A stretch of DNA of 64,000 nucleotides from Liolophura sinensis (taxonomy: Eukaryota > Mollusca > Polyplacophora > Chitonida > Chitonidae): positions 10,527,385-10,591,384 of the forward strand of contig NC_088295.1 of NCBI RefSeq assembly GCF_032854445.1, written 5' to 3'. The notes beneath the pieces were generated by a model that was not told the origin of the DNA, ran no database searches, and worked only from the letters and a program-made list of their open reading frames with translations. Below are positions 51,446-63,523 of the stretch, in pieces. The translations under genes and the position numbers were made by a program. Within the stretch, counting starts at the first letter, position 1; each line of letters opens with the position of its first letter.

Positions 51446-52685
51446 ATGGTTCAAAACGAAATTGACGAGTTTGTACTGTTTGTAAGCCAACGAGTTTGTA
51501 CTGTTTGTAAGCCATCTGTCTTGTAATGCACGTGAAAGTCATATTAGGAGTATTCACCCGATAACGTTCCAATCTGGAGAAGAATTCACGTTGTAATTTT
51601 AATAAGGGATTAACTCAAATTTTTTTTGGCCTTTTCTACATAATGTCCATACAACAACCAAGTTTTGTGAAACTAGTTAGACTCGCTGTGTAGTTCCTCA
51701 GGCATGATTGGATAAGATCGGAACCCCCATGAAAGCTCAGAGGATTCTACCCAGCCCTTCGAAATGAGCAGTCCTGGTAAGAAACATCCCATTTGAAAGC
51801 TACTCATCCATATTCACCAAGAGATCACCAAAACTTCGTATAATTAGCTGCTGGCCAAAAACAAACAAACTCGAATACTCGCTTTGGTGTACACAAGTGG
51901 ACCCTGTGGCGAGCAATCCATTCATTACTAACCCATTGTCACATGTCCTTTGACAGTATTACACATTCACTTAGGGTCCAGCTGGTGGTGATGGCAAGGG
52001 CTATGTTATATGTGGGACTGCAGACATACGCTATGATTGGTCATCTTTTATGTCAGCCTATCAGCACTTGTATTAATACCAGCACTTCTTAAGCTACTTG
52101 AGCTATGGAATCTTGAGAGTAAAGTGGCTAAGATCAAAGCCAGGTCTTTTAATCCCACCTGACGTCTAGAGACTGATGCTAAGAGCGTCGTTTTCTCCCC
52201 TTTAGATCTACCCTCTATGTCACATGCACTTGACTGGACTATATATTCTGACGGCGATATCGTCATCTTATATACCTAATCAAGTAAGAGCACAGGTAAT
52301 TTGAATTCGTTCAGTGACATGATCAAGGGCATTGTTTCTGTGCTCAGCAATAATGGTTTAATAGTTATTGACTTGCGTGCTGTTGAGTGCAGTACTTACA
52401 GGCCTAGGTCTAGGCCAGCATTTGGCAGTCGTCTTTAAGTGGCATTTTCGTGGCAGCGATACAGGAGTGGTCTACTTGACAAACATTAATTCTTCATACG
52501 TGAAGAAGGAATGAAGCATGAATTACATGCAATAATACATAAACATATATATACGTCCTGCTTTTATAACAATGGTTGAACAGGGCGAAACTTGAATATA
52601 AACCATGAATTATGAGAACAAATAAACTATTGGGAGAAACCACTTCTGGTGATGACAGTAATGGATGTCTTAAGCAGTACACACA
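51446..52685. other. Intergenic, nothing recognised
   Basis: It contains one short direct duplication (ACGAGTTTGTACTGTTTGTA at about 51466 and 51491). No gene, RNA or mobile element was recognised. The minus frame at 52266-52048 has no familiar motif. Confidence 0.45.
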
Positions 52686-53977
52686 TCGAACTGAGATCAA
52701 AAGTCAAAGAACATGAACTGCGTTTTTCAGGATACCATGGTCTACGATTGAGATACTGAACTGAGATCAGAGTCAAAGAACATCAACTGCGTTTTTCAGG
52801 ATACCATGGTCTACTATTGCGATACTGAACTGAGATCATAGTCAAAGAAAATCAACTGCGTTTTTCATGATACCATGGTCTACGATTGAGATACTGAACT
52901 GAGATTATAGTCAAAGAAAATCAGCTGCGTTTTTCAGGATGTATTGGTCTACGATTGAGACACTGAACTGAGATCATAGTCAACGAACATCAACTGCGTT
53001 TTGCAGGATATCATGGTCGACGATTGAAATACTGAACTGAGATAATAGTCAAAGAACATGAACTGCGTTTTTCATGATACCATGGTCTACGATTGAGATA
53101 CTGAACTGAGATCATAGTCAAAAAAACTGCGTTTTTTCAGGATACCATGGTCTACGATTGAAATACTGAACTGAGATCACAGTCAAAAAACATAAACTGC
53201 GTTTTTCAGGATATCATGGTCTACGATTGAGATACTGAACTGAGATCATATTCAAAGAACATCAACTACATTTTTCAGGATACCATCGTCTACGATTGAG
53301 ATACTGAACTGAGATCACAGCCAAAGAACATGAACTGCCTTTTTCAGGATGTCATGGTCTACGATTGAAATACTGAACTGAGATCAAAAGTCAAAGAACA
53401 TGAACTGCGTTTTTCGGGATACCATGGTCTACGATTGAGATACTGAACTGAGATCAGAGTCAAAGAACATGAACTGCGTTTTTCGGGATACCATGGTCTA
53501 CGATTTAGATACTGAACTGAGATCATAGTCAAAGAACATCAACTGCGTTTTTCAGGATGTCATGGTCTACGATTGAGATACTGAACTGAGATCATAGTCA
53601 AAGAACATCAGCTGTGTTTTTCAGGATACCATGGTCTACGATTGAGATACTGAACTGAGATCACAGTCAAAAAACTGCGTTTTTCAGGATACCATGGTCT
53701 ACGATTGAAATACTGATCTGAGATCACAGTCAAAGAGCATCATCTGCGTTTTTCAGGATATCATGGTCTACGATTGAGATACTGAACTGAGATCATAGTC
53801 AAAGAACATCAACTGGGTTTTTCAGGATACCATGGTCTACGATTGAGATACTGAACTGAGATCACAGCCAAAGAACATGAACTGCGTTTTTCAGGATACC
53901 ATGGTCTACGATTGAGATACTGAACTGAGATCATAATCAAAGAACATCATTACATTTTTCAGGATATCATGGTCTAC
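52686..53977. repeat. 69-bp minisatellite array
   Basis: About 18 units of 69 bp, built from CTACGATTGAGATACTGAAC, TGAGATCATAGTCAAAGAAC and ATCAACTGCGTTTTTCAGGA. Spacing is 69 between 52741 and 52810; a few units lack 4-6 bases. The substitutions look scattered, without a clear higher-order pattern. Degenerate relics (GGTAGACGGTTTAGATGCTG) continue to about 54250. Confidence 0.95.
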
Positions 53978-54404
53978 GGTTTGACTATGGAATGTATACG
54001 TATGATTGGGGTAGAGTATGGAGTATTAATCATAGGCATAGAACCGTCACTTTCATGGCCTACAGTATTCGCCTTTCATGTAGATGCTGAGTATGGACTA
54101 TTGGCATATAACGTCTTTCAATCGCTCGCAGATGAAATTTACACATTTCCAATCTCTCTTTGTGTGTAGGCCTTAATGCTGCACGAATATCGTGGTAGAC
54201 GGTTTAGATGCTGAATATGGGTCATTGCACAGAACATTGACTGTGGTTATGGTGGTTTATGAGTTGCTTATTTCATCCCAGATCTTCTCTCGTTCATATT
54301 TTGCCAGGTAAAGTCGGCTCTTTGCTTTATTTCACGTATCACATTTGTGTCACTATTTGGCCAGTTGAAAATATGTGCTTCTTCAGATCAAGAATGTGAC
54401 GACG

Positions 54405-54640
54405 CGTCAGTGTCGCATAACGACGAAAGACCGTCTCGGTGCGGTCGCTGTGAGCTCAAATCCAGCTCATGCTGTACGGCTTTCCTCTCCAGTCTTAGCT
54501 GGGGAGGTCTGCCAGCAACCTGTGGATTTGAGTGGGTTTCTTCCTGGGCTCTGCCCGGTTTCCGCCCACCATGACGCTGACAGCCCGCATACAGATGAAA
54601 TATTATTGCGTACAGCGTTAAACACCAATCAAATAAATAA
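54405..54640 (+). mobile_element. SINE copy
   Basis: B-box region GCGGTCGCTGTGAGCTCAAA, body GGGGAGGTCTGCCAGCAACC and TGCCCGGTTTCCGCCCACCA, tail AAACACCAATCAAATAAATA. The short frames across it are by-products. Confidence 0.85.
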
Positions 54641-55457
54641 GAAAACGCAGGGTGCTGGTGATGAAGAGCTAAAACCATTACAGGGAGCGGTGACTTAAGT
54701 GATATTAAGTGTATGTATACTGAGATTTTGATACTGAATATAGGCTAGAACCTAGACTTGAACATGGCTTCGGCTTCTACAAATCACTGAAACATCTTCT
54801 GAATAAAATTCAATTTTTTTTTCATTTATTCATTTATTCCTTGTCTGTGGAAAGTTGATGACTTGGAGGTTTTTCTTGTGATTATTGCTTTGAGTGTACC
54901 AATTTACAGCAGCATATGGCAATTGTATACAGAAATTCCACAAAAAATCGACTTTATAATGAATTTCCATCTTTTGTTTTTCGAGGACTTTATGTACACA
55001 ATTGCTATATGCAACTGTTTTATGAGCCAACCAAAGACTTTTCTGTATAGTAGGTTATAGTCATACTGAGACCCTCTTGCTCTTTCAAATGGAGATAGAA
55101 AAGCATTGCTTCTATGGATAGCGACATTTGTGCCTACATGGTTGCTACCAGTATAGACATTTATGTTTTAACGTTACCTTATGTTAAATGTGATGACCAC
55201 ACAGCGTTTTCAGTATTTCTAGACCAGTGACGTCTAATAAATTGCAATTAACATCTTTGCCATTTTTTTTCACATTATTCTGCTTAAACCATGGTGGAAG
55301 GGAACGTATAATTTACTACTATTTATGCGTTGACATGAACAGTTAGAATAAACCCTAACTTAGGTAAACTGACAGAAGGCCGCATTTCACCAGTTACGCG
55401 TGAGCATTTGTCAATTTCACATTGTCGTTGCTTTCCTGGTTTTCCATGGTTTTCCCT
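54641..55457. other. Intergenic, nothing recognised
   Basis: AT-rich sequence with overlapping short frames in both directions around 54830-55060 and no familiar domain or repeat. Confidence 0.45.
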
Positions 55458-55629
55458 GGTAGTGGTAAGATTCTGACCTTTTCTCCAGGTAGGCTTGGCC
55501 TATTCATGAATATTAATGAAACACCTCATGACTGGATTATGTTTTTAGAGTTAGGGTAAGACGTGTTTCGTTAATATTCTTGAATAGGCCACGCCTAGCT
55601 AGAGAAAGGGTCGGAATATTGTCGCTACC
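55458..55629. mobile_element. 172-bp foldback MITE with 67-bp inverted repeats
   Basis: The arms at 55458-55524 and 55563-55629 match in 56 of 67 positions when one is inverted, starting GGTAGTGGTAAGATTCTGAC and GGTAGCGACAATATTCCGAC. The spacer is 38 bp. There is no coding capacity and no obvious target duplication. Confidence 0.85.
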
Positions 55630-57654
55630 GATTTACTCTGTAAGCTGTTCGTCTTTAATTATGTTTAAGAGATACTGTAACAGTGTACAATATCATCTAC
55701 AGTTTCATCTACGTCATTACATGCGACAATAGCTAGAGTTTCAAACACTACACAGTCTACAGAGCCGTGTATAGTTGAAATCACATCATACAGTACCTGT
55801 TCCATAGGTTCCGATATTTTCCCTCTGAGATCTATAAGTCTGCAGGTTTGCTATCGAAGTGTAGAATTACTTTCAAACTCATAATAAACTCAGGTATCAC
55901 CTGACATAAACAGCACATAGAAATAATAATTTAATTTCGAATGTTGTTGATTTGACATGATAGAATAATGAGATCTCCCGTCACCATACAAATGAAGAAA
56001 TAGAAAAATAGATTATTATGCAAGGTAAACTCTGTACACTATGTCTGCCTGCATGTGTGCCTTTCAGGTGAACAGGCCACGGATCCATTTTTGGAAAAGG
56101 CCCTGTTTCCCTGGGAATGGATCACTTATGTTATAAGATATCGTGTTCAGATCCGTCAAATACTCAGTTACCGTACATGATGTCCAAAAGTGGGTAATTC
56201 CTGCTGCCCGAATGGTCTATTGAATTCTCCTGAGTTAAGAGTTTAGACCTTGACTAGCGAAATTGCCTGTCTGAATCCACTTATACCGCTGCCAGTCCTC
56301 TTTTTTCACTATATGTCGTCCTCTTTTTCACTATATGCCGTCCTCTTTCTTAGTTAAACATTCTATATCTGGTGTCTGGTAAATGCAGCCGTTTGTGCAC
56401 TATTTTGTAATTTTGCCAAACATTTTCCCTCGTAAAAGACAAGACCTTGTCATCAACAGACCGAAACGTATTATTTGTAAATTGTCAAGAAATACCATCT
56501 TGCTATTTTCTTGGTTTTCTTGTAACATTGAGCCATATAAAATCCCACGCCGAGTAAATATAACCACAGAAATATACTTTATATAGGCTTTTGTTTAACG
56601 AGGGTATGTCCGTATATAGTCATTTAGGGGTTTGTGTTAATTCAGCTTTTTTCGGAAATATATCATTGGATTATATGATTTAAAAAGAGTCGACACATTT
56701 GGTACTTAAGGGTATTTTGTTAACCAACAGACAAGTGACCAGACTGTCAGTTCTAGGTCCCGCTTATTAGCGATACATATTTTATGTTGTGTTCGCGCAG
56801 GACGCTTCCTGCAATCGCTGTTGAAACCTATATCTACTCATGCAACAGCTGCATGTTAGCTGCATGTATGTGGCTGAATTATCGAACATTGTACCGAAGT
56901 GCCAAGCAGTACTGACCAGCACGGTATCGTAGTATATCACTAAATCTTCATTCGTGGAGCTTAACAGTGTAAAAGCTACTTATATAGGTATAGTATAATG
57001 TCCTACTCAACTTCAAAGACGGTCACCATGAGTGTGAATATTAAAGCAACTGTATAGCAACAGGATCTTGTTAGAAAGGGTATTTTACATAGTCCTACAA
57101 CCTCCATACGGAATTGCCTGTAGGTTGTTAAAGGCCTCTGTATACAAGGGCTCCAGGAACATTGACAATTATCATGCCTGGGTAACCCGTTTTCAAAGCT
57201 AATAAATTTAATCATAAATACACGTGACGTATATAACTCTTCATTTAATTCTGACTACTGGTAATGCTCAAATGTCGCCATCATGCTTCATCATTATGGG
57301 CTATGTTTCAATAAACCATTTGACGATTTACGTTATATGAAAATAGAGACATATATCTTTTATAAACCCACATATCCTGTATATATGTCAAACCATGACG
57401 CTTGATGGTAAAGGATAGGTGTGACATTTGACATTTGTTAGTTGCTTGAACCTATATACAGGAACAACCAATCCTGACTTTTATATGACATTTACAAACT
57501 ACGTTGTTTTGTGACGATTTGTGCGTTTTGCGTGCATAGAGACCTATATACTGACATACTATACTCATGTTACAGTGTTATTGGCAAATATAACGCCAGT
57601 TTCATGAGCATCACAATGCAGTCATCAGTGGAAAGTTTAAGTTTTATGTTGGTG
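55630..57654. other. Intergenic, nothing recognised
   Basis: Two kilobases of AT-rich sequence. A near duplication of CCTCTTTTTTCACTATATG and CCTCTTTTTCACTATATGCC occurs at 56298-56342. Short frames at 56383-56586 and 57215-57003 have no recognised similarity. Confidence 0.45.
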
Positions 57655-57985
57655 TATGGTCAGTTGAAATTTTAGTATCGGTAGTAACTGGTCAGCTAAC
57701 ATCGTGAGTTGAAATTGTAGTGTCGGTAGTAGCTGGTCAGACAACACCGTCAGCTGAAATTGTATTATCGGTAGAAACTGGTCAGCTAACACCGTCAGTT
57801 GAAATTGTAGTATCGGTAGTAGCTGGTCAGCTAACATCGTTAGTTGAAATTGTAGTATCGGTAGTAGCTGGTCAGCTAACATCGTTAGTTAAAATTGTAG
57901 TGTCGGTAGTAGCTGGTCAGTCAACACCGTCAGTTGAAATTGTATTATCGGTAGAAACTGGTCAGCTAACACCGTCAGTTGAAAT
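57655..57985. repeat. 45-bp minisatellite, seven units
   Basis: Units of 45 bp: GTTGAAATTGTAGTATCGGT, AGTAGCTGGTCAGCTAACA. Unit types follow A-B-C-A-A-B-C, so the B-C pair recurs 180 bp apart. 45 is divisible by 3; both strands stay open (15-residue period, VVAGQLTS on plus), but flanking similarity to any protein is lacking. Confidence 0.9.
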
Positions 57986-58880
57986 GTATCAGCTCCATTC
58001 TATTCACCAGAACATATATTCATCAAGACAAATGAAAACAATATGTTGTGCTGACACAATAAATGCTGAAGGTTTATCAGCAGGTTTATCATAAGAATTA
58101 AACGGAGAACTGGTCGGGATTGAAACCCACTGGATGTCGATCAGTTATGTCACATTACGTTAATTTTACAACTTAAAAAAGAAGGCTAGCTGGATGTGTT
58201 TTCTCATTTTGAGTTATATAATAACAGTCTAGCTATCTAAACATACCGCCTTCGTTAAGAATTTTGAAGAGAAAACCTTCGTCAGCATGAATAGGGTGCC
58301 TTTTTACTGACATACGTAGAAAAATTTGAGTATCATAAATATAGGTTGTTCAGATCAATAACTCATGAGACATGAAAATTATTATTTGTGTGAGATTAAG
58401 ATAATTAATATTTGTATGAGATTAAAATTGTAGATTTAAAGAAGGATTTCCCGCATGGAATTTAATTTTGTTATTTGATTCAGGATGTAATACTATTCTA
58501 TCAATACTATATCCGTTATATAGCGGAACCAGATTTATGGATGAAGGAAAGCCGACCGAGCCTTAAGGAAACAATCGCGCGTCGCCCTGTCGGTATCTCG
58601 TTCTTGACATAAGGCCGCAACGACGCCAGTTGGAACTGAAACTGGCGAAAACATGCAGGAGTACACATCTTGAGTAATACAAGCACATATATCAGCACTG
58701 ACTCAGGTTATACCAACAGAATTACAATTAAAACGATTGACCTTTGTCATAAAGTAAAAGAAAGCTAAACTATGATGCAAAGTTTATTATGTAGACGACT
58801 GAAAACTAAAAATAATTTCGTTTATTTTTTTAAATTTTTTTTAAAGAGTGTTGAAAGGCATTCAAATATTTGAATAATAT
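57986..58880. other. Intergenic, nothing recognised
   Basis: AT-rich sequence. A near duplication of ATTATTTGTGTGAGATTAAG and ATATTTGTATGAGATTAAAA occurs at about 58380-58430. No gene or mobile element was recognised. Confidence 0.4.
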
Positions 58881-59108
58881 GGTGGTCTTTATGAGCCATA
58901 CTGACGGTATTTAGGAACTCTGACGTCACATCACCTTTTTTCTTGATGTTCACGTGTAGGAAGGAACTTTTGGAATATTATTTCAGTAATCTTTTACTCA
59001 CATGGTAAATAGAGTTATTCCAACATTCAGTGTGGTTATTAGAGTTGGAATAACTTCCTGTGACCTCAGGGTTCCTAACCTATGATGGTATGGTCCATAA
59101 AGCCCACC
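58881..59108. mobile_element. 228-bp foldback MITE with ~50-bp inverted repeats
   Basis: The left arm at 58881-58930 (GGTGGTCTTTATGAGCCATA ... TGACGTCACA) is matched by the inverted right arm at 59059-59108 (GGTGGGCTTTATGGACCATA on the complement). A second palindrome is nested inside: GTTATTCCAAC (59014-59024) and GTTGGAATAAC (59044-59054). Confidence 0.8.
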
Positions 59109-59295
59109 TTAGAACTCAAATGTTTTTAGTACTTTTAACTGTTTTCACAAAAATCTAAATAAATAAATGAAAGTATATTTATGCATAGTTTTAAGTGGTT
59201 TATTTCTTAATACCTACTTCGATTTTTAGAGGTCTTTTCCTTTAAGTGGATGGGATTAACACTGGCGTGATTAAGTCATGGGAGTGTAGCAATCT

Positions 59296-59561
59296 ATAAC
59301 GAGGAGATTTATTTATTTATTTATTTGATTCGTGTTTTACGCTGTACTCAGGAATATTTCACTTATACGACGGCGGCCAGCATTATGGTGGGAGGAAACC
59401 GGGAAGAGCCGGGGCGAAACCCACGACCATCCGCAGGATGCTGGAAGACCTTCCCACTCACGGCCGGAGAGGAAGCCAACATGGGCTGGACTTGAACTCA
59501 CAGCGACCGCATTGGTGAGAGGCTTCTGGGTCATGATGCTGCACTAGCATAACGAGGAGAT
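59296..59561 (-). mobile_element. Young SINE with 13-bp target-site duplication
   Basis: ATAACGAGGAGAT stands at 59296-59308 and again at 59549-59561, exactly flanking a 240-bp reverse-orientation SINE. The body shows the tail (ATTTATTTATTTGATTCGTG), CGACGGCGGCCAGCATTATG, CCATCCGCAGGATGCTGGAA, GGCCGGAGAGGAAGCCAACA and the B-box region (TTGAACTCACAGCGACCGC). The perfect duplication marks both ends and shows insertion by target-primed reverse transcription. Confidence 0.95.
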
Positions 59562-61645
59562 GCCTTGCTTTTCAACAAGCTTTAGTGTGTGGAAGGGGAG
59601 GGGGCGACCACAAAAGCTATGGTGGTGAATGACATTCATTCGCATTATAGTTTGAATGGAATAATAAGACAAATCAGGTTGATCTGAACAGGGGGTGATC
59701 TCCTTATCAGTCCAATTATGTATAAACACACACTGTAAATATTATTAATTATTTTAAACCTCTTTAAAGGTAGTGTTGACTAGCTACTAAAATCTCTGAT
59801 AGCTTTGAGGCATTTACAGTGCATAGTTCGTGTTTTTGTATAAAGTATCCGAGGTATACCATAACGGATCAATGGAGGATCTGAGGACAGAAAACGACAA
59901 ACTGACGATCACGGGAACAGGTATTGTTGTTAAGGTTGCAGAAAGTGGTTTGGAGTGTTGGTGGATTATGGCAGGTCACGTGACAGCGTGATAACATCGG
60001 GCTGCACAGCCCAGCCCGGGACAGGCCGTTGATGGAAGCTTTGTCCGCAAAAACTAATCTGTAATTTGGAAAGTGGCAACTGATGTTGAGAAGGAAGGCG
60101 GTCAGTCCGCCTGGGTTATCTCATTGACAGCACCAGGGCAGGTATCAATTACAAATTACTTCCACTCCGACGACCGTCAATACGGATTCTCAATACAAAG
60201 CTGGTTGTATCCGAGAAAGAAAATTAAAGGCTGCCCCAAATCCCTCTCTGCTTCGGTTGAAGCGAAGGGCCATTTTGGAGCTTGAAGAGGAAGAGCTGGT
60301 TATTTATTGATAGTGTGAAAACCATACAGTCTGGGCAATCTATCAACTTCAGTTTATTCAAATGAAATCACCTTCAGAAATAAAGCTATCTAAATGAATT
60401 TGAAACAAATAAAGAACTATCTAAAATAGTTCATAAGATTCTATTGTTTAGGGAGAGTTTACCAGATTTTTCACATACATAAGTTGTTAGTGGAATGATG
60501 TATAGACAGCTATATAGAAAGCAAATTATCCAATTTATCAATTGTTGCAGAAGAAATTGAACTAATTTATTTGTTAGATGCAGGTTTTTCGTAATTCCCA
60601 ACGTCAGAAAATATGGGTAGAATATTTTAAGTTTTGAAATTACTGTTGAATGTTTTGTTTTTAAATTGTGATTTGGACTGTATGGGATAATTCAAGGGGT
60701 CTTGTCATTTGTAGATTTTTTCAAGGGTGTCGGGCTAAAAACTGAAATCCGCGTATATGTCTGTCATCGATGGATTTATTCTGGCTTGACAAAGAGATAT
60801 CATCCTGAACAAAGACAGTCGTCAAGCAGCGTCTGCATGCTATCTGATTTCGGACCATTCTTCGGCAGCTTATCAATGCTTTCTACTTCATGGGTCAGTC
60901 TCCCAAAATTGTTTTCCGTCAAAGTTGCTGGAAAAGAGCTTTGCTTTTGGTGTCAGCAAAGCTGTGAAAGTGTACAGAATACACATTATGAAAAGGCACA
61001 AATAGCGTACATAATGCGTTCATGCGGCTACACTTCACTCTGCCAAAACAGATTTCCTCGCCCCACCAGTCCCGTTGTTCAGACGGAGTAGTTGAAATAC
61101 CTGTGGGTATTGGACGGCTGATCCGCCTTTGTCAGCCAAAGAAATTAAGGCGGGTCGAGATATTTGGTCCATGATCCAGCTAATAAACGGTATTATGACG
61201 CTGTTGGTAGCCTGTTTTGTGGTCTATGCTCTGTTTGACAAACCCCTCCCCGTAAGCATAGGCTGGGAGGGGCTGGGGGTAGACGATTCAACCGCTAACC
61301 TAACTATACGACTTCAGCAGTAAAGCACAGAGAGGCAATGCTCTAAACCTCGGCTCGCGTGCCGTCCTTACCAACGAACTTTTATGAGCTGGGATACATC
61401 AAAAAGTTAAAATATCATCATTATCCTACTAACTAGCAGAAACAACGAATTCTCTCAATCATCCCCACCAAAGGGACCTACTTGTACACAGGCTGTGTGT
61501 TGGATGCGCAGGGTGATTCCACGGCTTTTCAAAGTCTGTAACAAACTTGCAAATGTTGACATGCAGTTTTGTGGAGAAAAATTTCTTTCGGGAGAAGTTT
61601 GGATTTTACCAAGGTAGCAGTGGTCTGACGTAGCCGTCACGTGAA
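59562..61645. other. Gene-poor stretch with possible exons, unresolved
   Basis: Two short open frames (60073-60285 and 60702-61091) have no recognised similarity. At 59872 an ATG opens MEDLRTENDKLTITGT, followed by a donor-like AG|GTATTG (59920). A TTG-initiated frame at 61129-61323 contains one hydrophobic segment (GIMTLLVACFVVYALF) and an upstream TTTGTCAG acceptor-like sequence. None is supported enough to call as a gene. Confidence 0.3.
59975..59984. promoter_or_regulatory. CLEAR-type E-box palindrome
   Basis: GTCACGTGAC is the full 10-bp palindrome bound by TFEB/TFE3-type factors. It lies about 100 bp after the short ATG frame at 59872. Its function is unknown. Confidence 0.3.
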
Positions 61646-61719
61646 ATGACCGAGTTTGTGAAGGATTTGCTATTTCTCACACTCCTAGCCTTCATGTCAA
61701 CAGTTCTTGTGTCTGCCTG
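61646..61719 (+). CDS. Candidate signal-peptide first exon of an unknown gene
   Basis: ATG at 61646 opens MTEFVKDLLFLTLLAFMST then VLVSAW. This is a typical secretion signal layout: a short n-region with one Lys, a hydrophobic core and a small-residue VSA cleavage-like end. It is followed directly by the donor TG|GTAAGA in phase 2. An in-frame TGA stands four bases before the ATG. No downstream exon could be identified before the window ends, so the product is unknown, and chance remains possible. Confidence 0.3.
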
Positions 61720-63474
61720 GTAAGACAACAACCAACGCTATCTTTACTCCGTCAAATCATCTACACGTTGAATATTTTAATTCTAAATTAAAACGATCGA
61801 GGCTCCGAATTTCTGCTGACATTATACTTCTATAATATTCCCTTGGCGTTATTTATATGGGCCAGTTGTCATGCAATCTCAAACTTCGATACCACATTAT
61901 GTATTAGACTGTTGGAGACATACGCATTTGTCATTAACAAAAGTATATAGATATTGGGGATACGCTTTGGAATGCAATTAATTTACGCTTTTCTTTTGTT
62001 GTTGACCTGAACAAAATACAAGGAAATGATCTGTTTTAGGAAGTTTTGAGTTTTAAACTACATGTTATGCGGTTTTCGGCCAACACAGTTTATTGCCTTT
62101 TTAGTCACTGTAAAAGTTTTTGTTTTTGTAAAATTGCTTCTTGCAAACATGTGGAGTTTATATTTTGACTGGTAATTATTATGAAGGCTAGTGTATACGT
62201 GGCTACATGTGCATGCGATTATCCGACTTAGCGTGAACCCATGCTTATTGGGCTTACATACCCAGAATATAAACCGCTGGGTGAATCGCCAGTCAAGGAG
62301 GGGTTAGCATACACTTATAAATACTATGTCAAGCTAACATATAGTTATGTCATCAACATTTTTTGAAATGTCGTCATATTTTGGCAATGAACATTGCAGC
62401 CTCATTGATCAAAATAAAAACCTGCTTCAAACAAATTTAACAAATTTAACCTGTATTTTTTTTACATGGAGGGACTTAAGTCGGCTGTACACATGGGCTA
62501 TTCTCGCACCCTCATGCACATATATTAAACACGTGCAGCAAATTGTAAGATTAATAGATCTGAACTGTAAAGAGGATGATCCTTTTCCAGGTTGAGTTTA
62601 GGTTAACAGATAATGTTGGCTAAGGCGATGATTTGTAGCCAAAAATGATTTGACCTTAGATCTTCCTGAAGCGAAATTCGTCATCTGAGTCAGTAAATTC
62701 TGAAGTTGTAATTTTTCCAGTAATTCTGTATATGCAAACCAAGTATATTTTACGAATTGACGGTGGCGCAATTAGGCTATGTAAAAATTACTTAATCATA
62801 TATTTAAAAAAAATCCGGGACGGTTATTGAAATTTGGATCTTTGTAAGTATAGGCCTATACATGTTCAAACGAAGACATTTCCCACCGTCTCATTCTACC
62901 TCTCCTTTACACCTTTAAACTGTTGCATTCTAAAAATAACGCTTTGAAGCAAATTAACTGTATTCGTGAAGAGGACCTTTTGTTTAAACTTTAATTGCTC
63001 TGGGTCTGTGACAGAAAAAAACAGCACTAATGCCATACGTTCTATAGAATCGAGTAAAGTTTTTCGAACAAACATTTTGTTCTGTCTAATTCTCATGTCT
63101 ACGGATTGACAAAGAGGAAACGCACACATAAGACCAGAACTGCATGGCAAGGGTATGTTCAAATATAAAAACCTCAAAAACACGTCTCAATTTGATCAAA
63201 TAACTGTTTAAATTATAGCCCGGTTGTTCTTGGGTACAAAAGATGATATTTATTAAAAGTATATAGGTGTCACAATTGTTAAAAAAGTTTCACGTTACGC
63301 ATGTATTACAACGTTCATGTAGGTTTGAATCAATTTTATCAATACACTATATGCAACTGAAATTGAATATGACAATGCGTAAGATAGAAAAACTAATCTA
63401 AAAAGTTCGTCCTCGGTGTGCGAAAAGCTTCAGATTAAATGCGCGATATGTAGTCTATTTCAGACTAAATGTGC

Positions 63475-63523
<49 letters not shown>

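Noticed and set aside
57637-58094. Opposed 81- and 124-codon frames
   Set aside because: Explained by a 45-bp repeat with period divisible by 3; no conserved domain.
60702-61091. 129-codon plus frame
   Set aside because: Opens at a non-ATG or weak start, no recognised motif, no clear splice or repeat context; left as unresolved.
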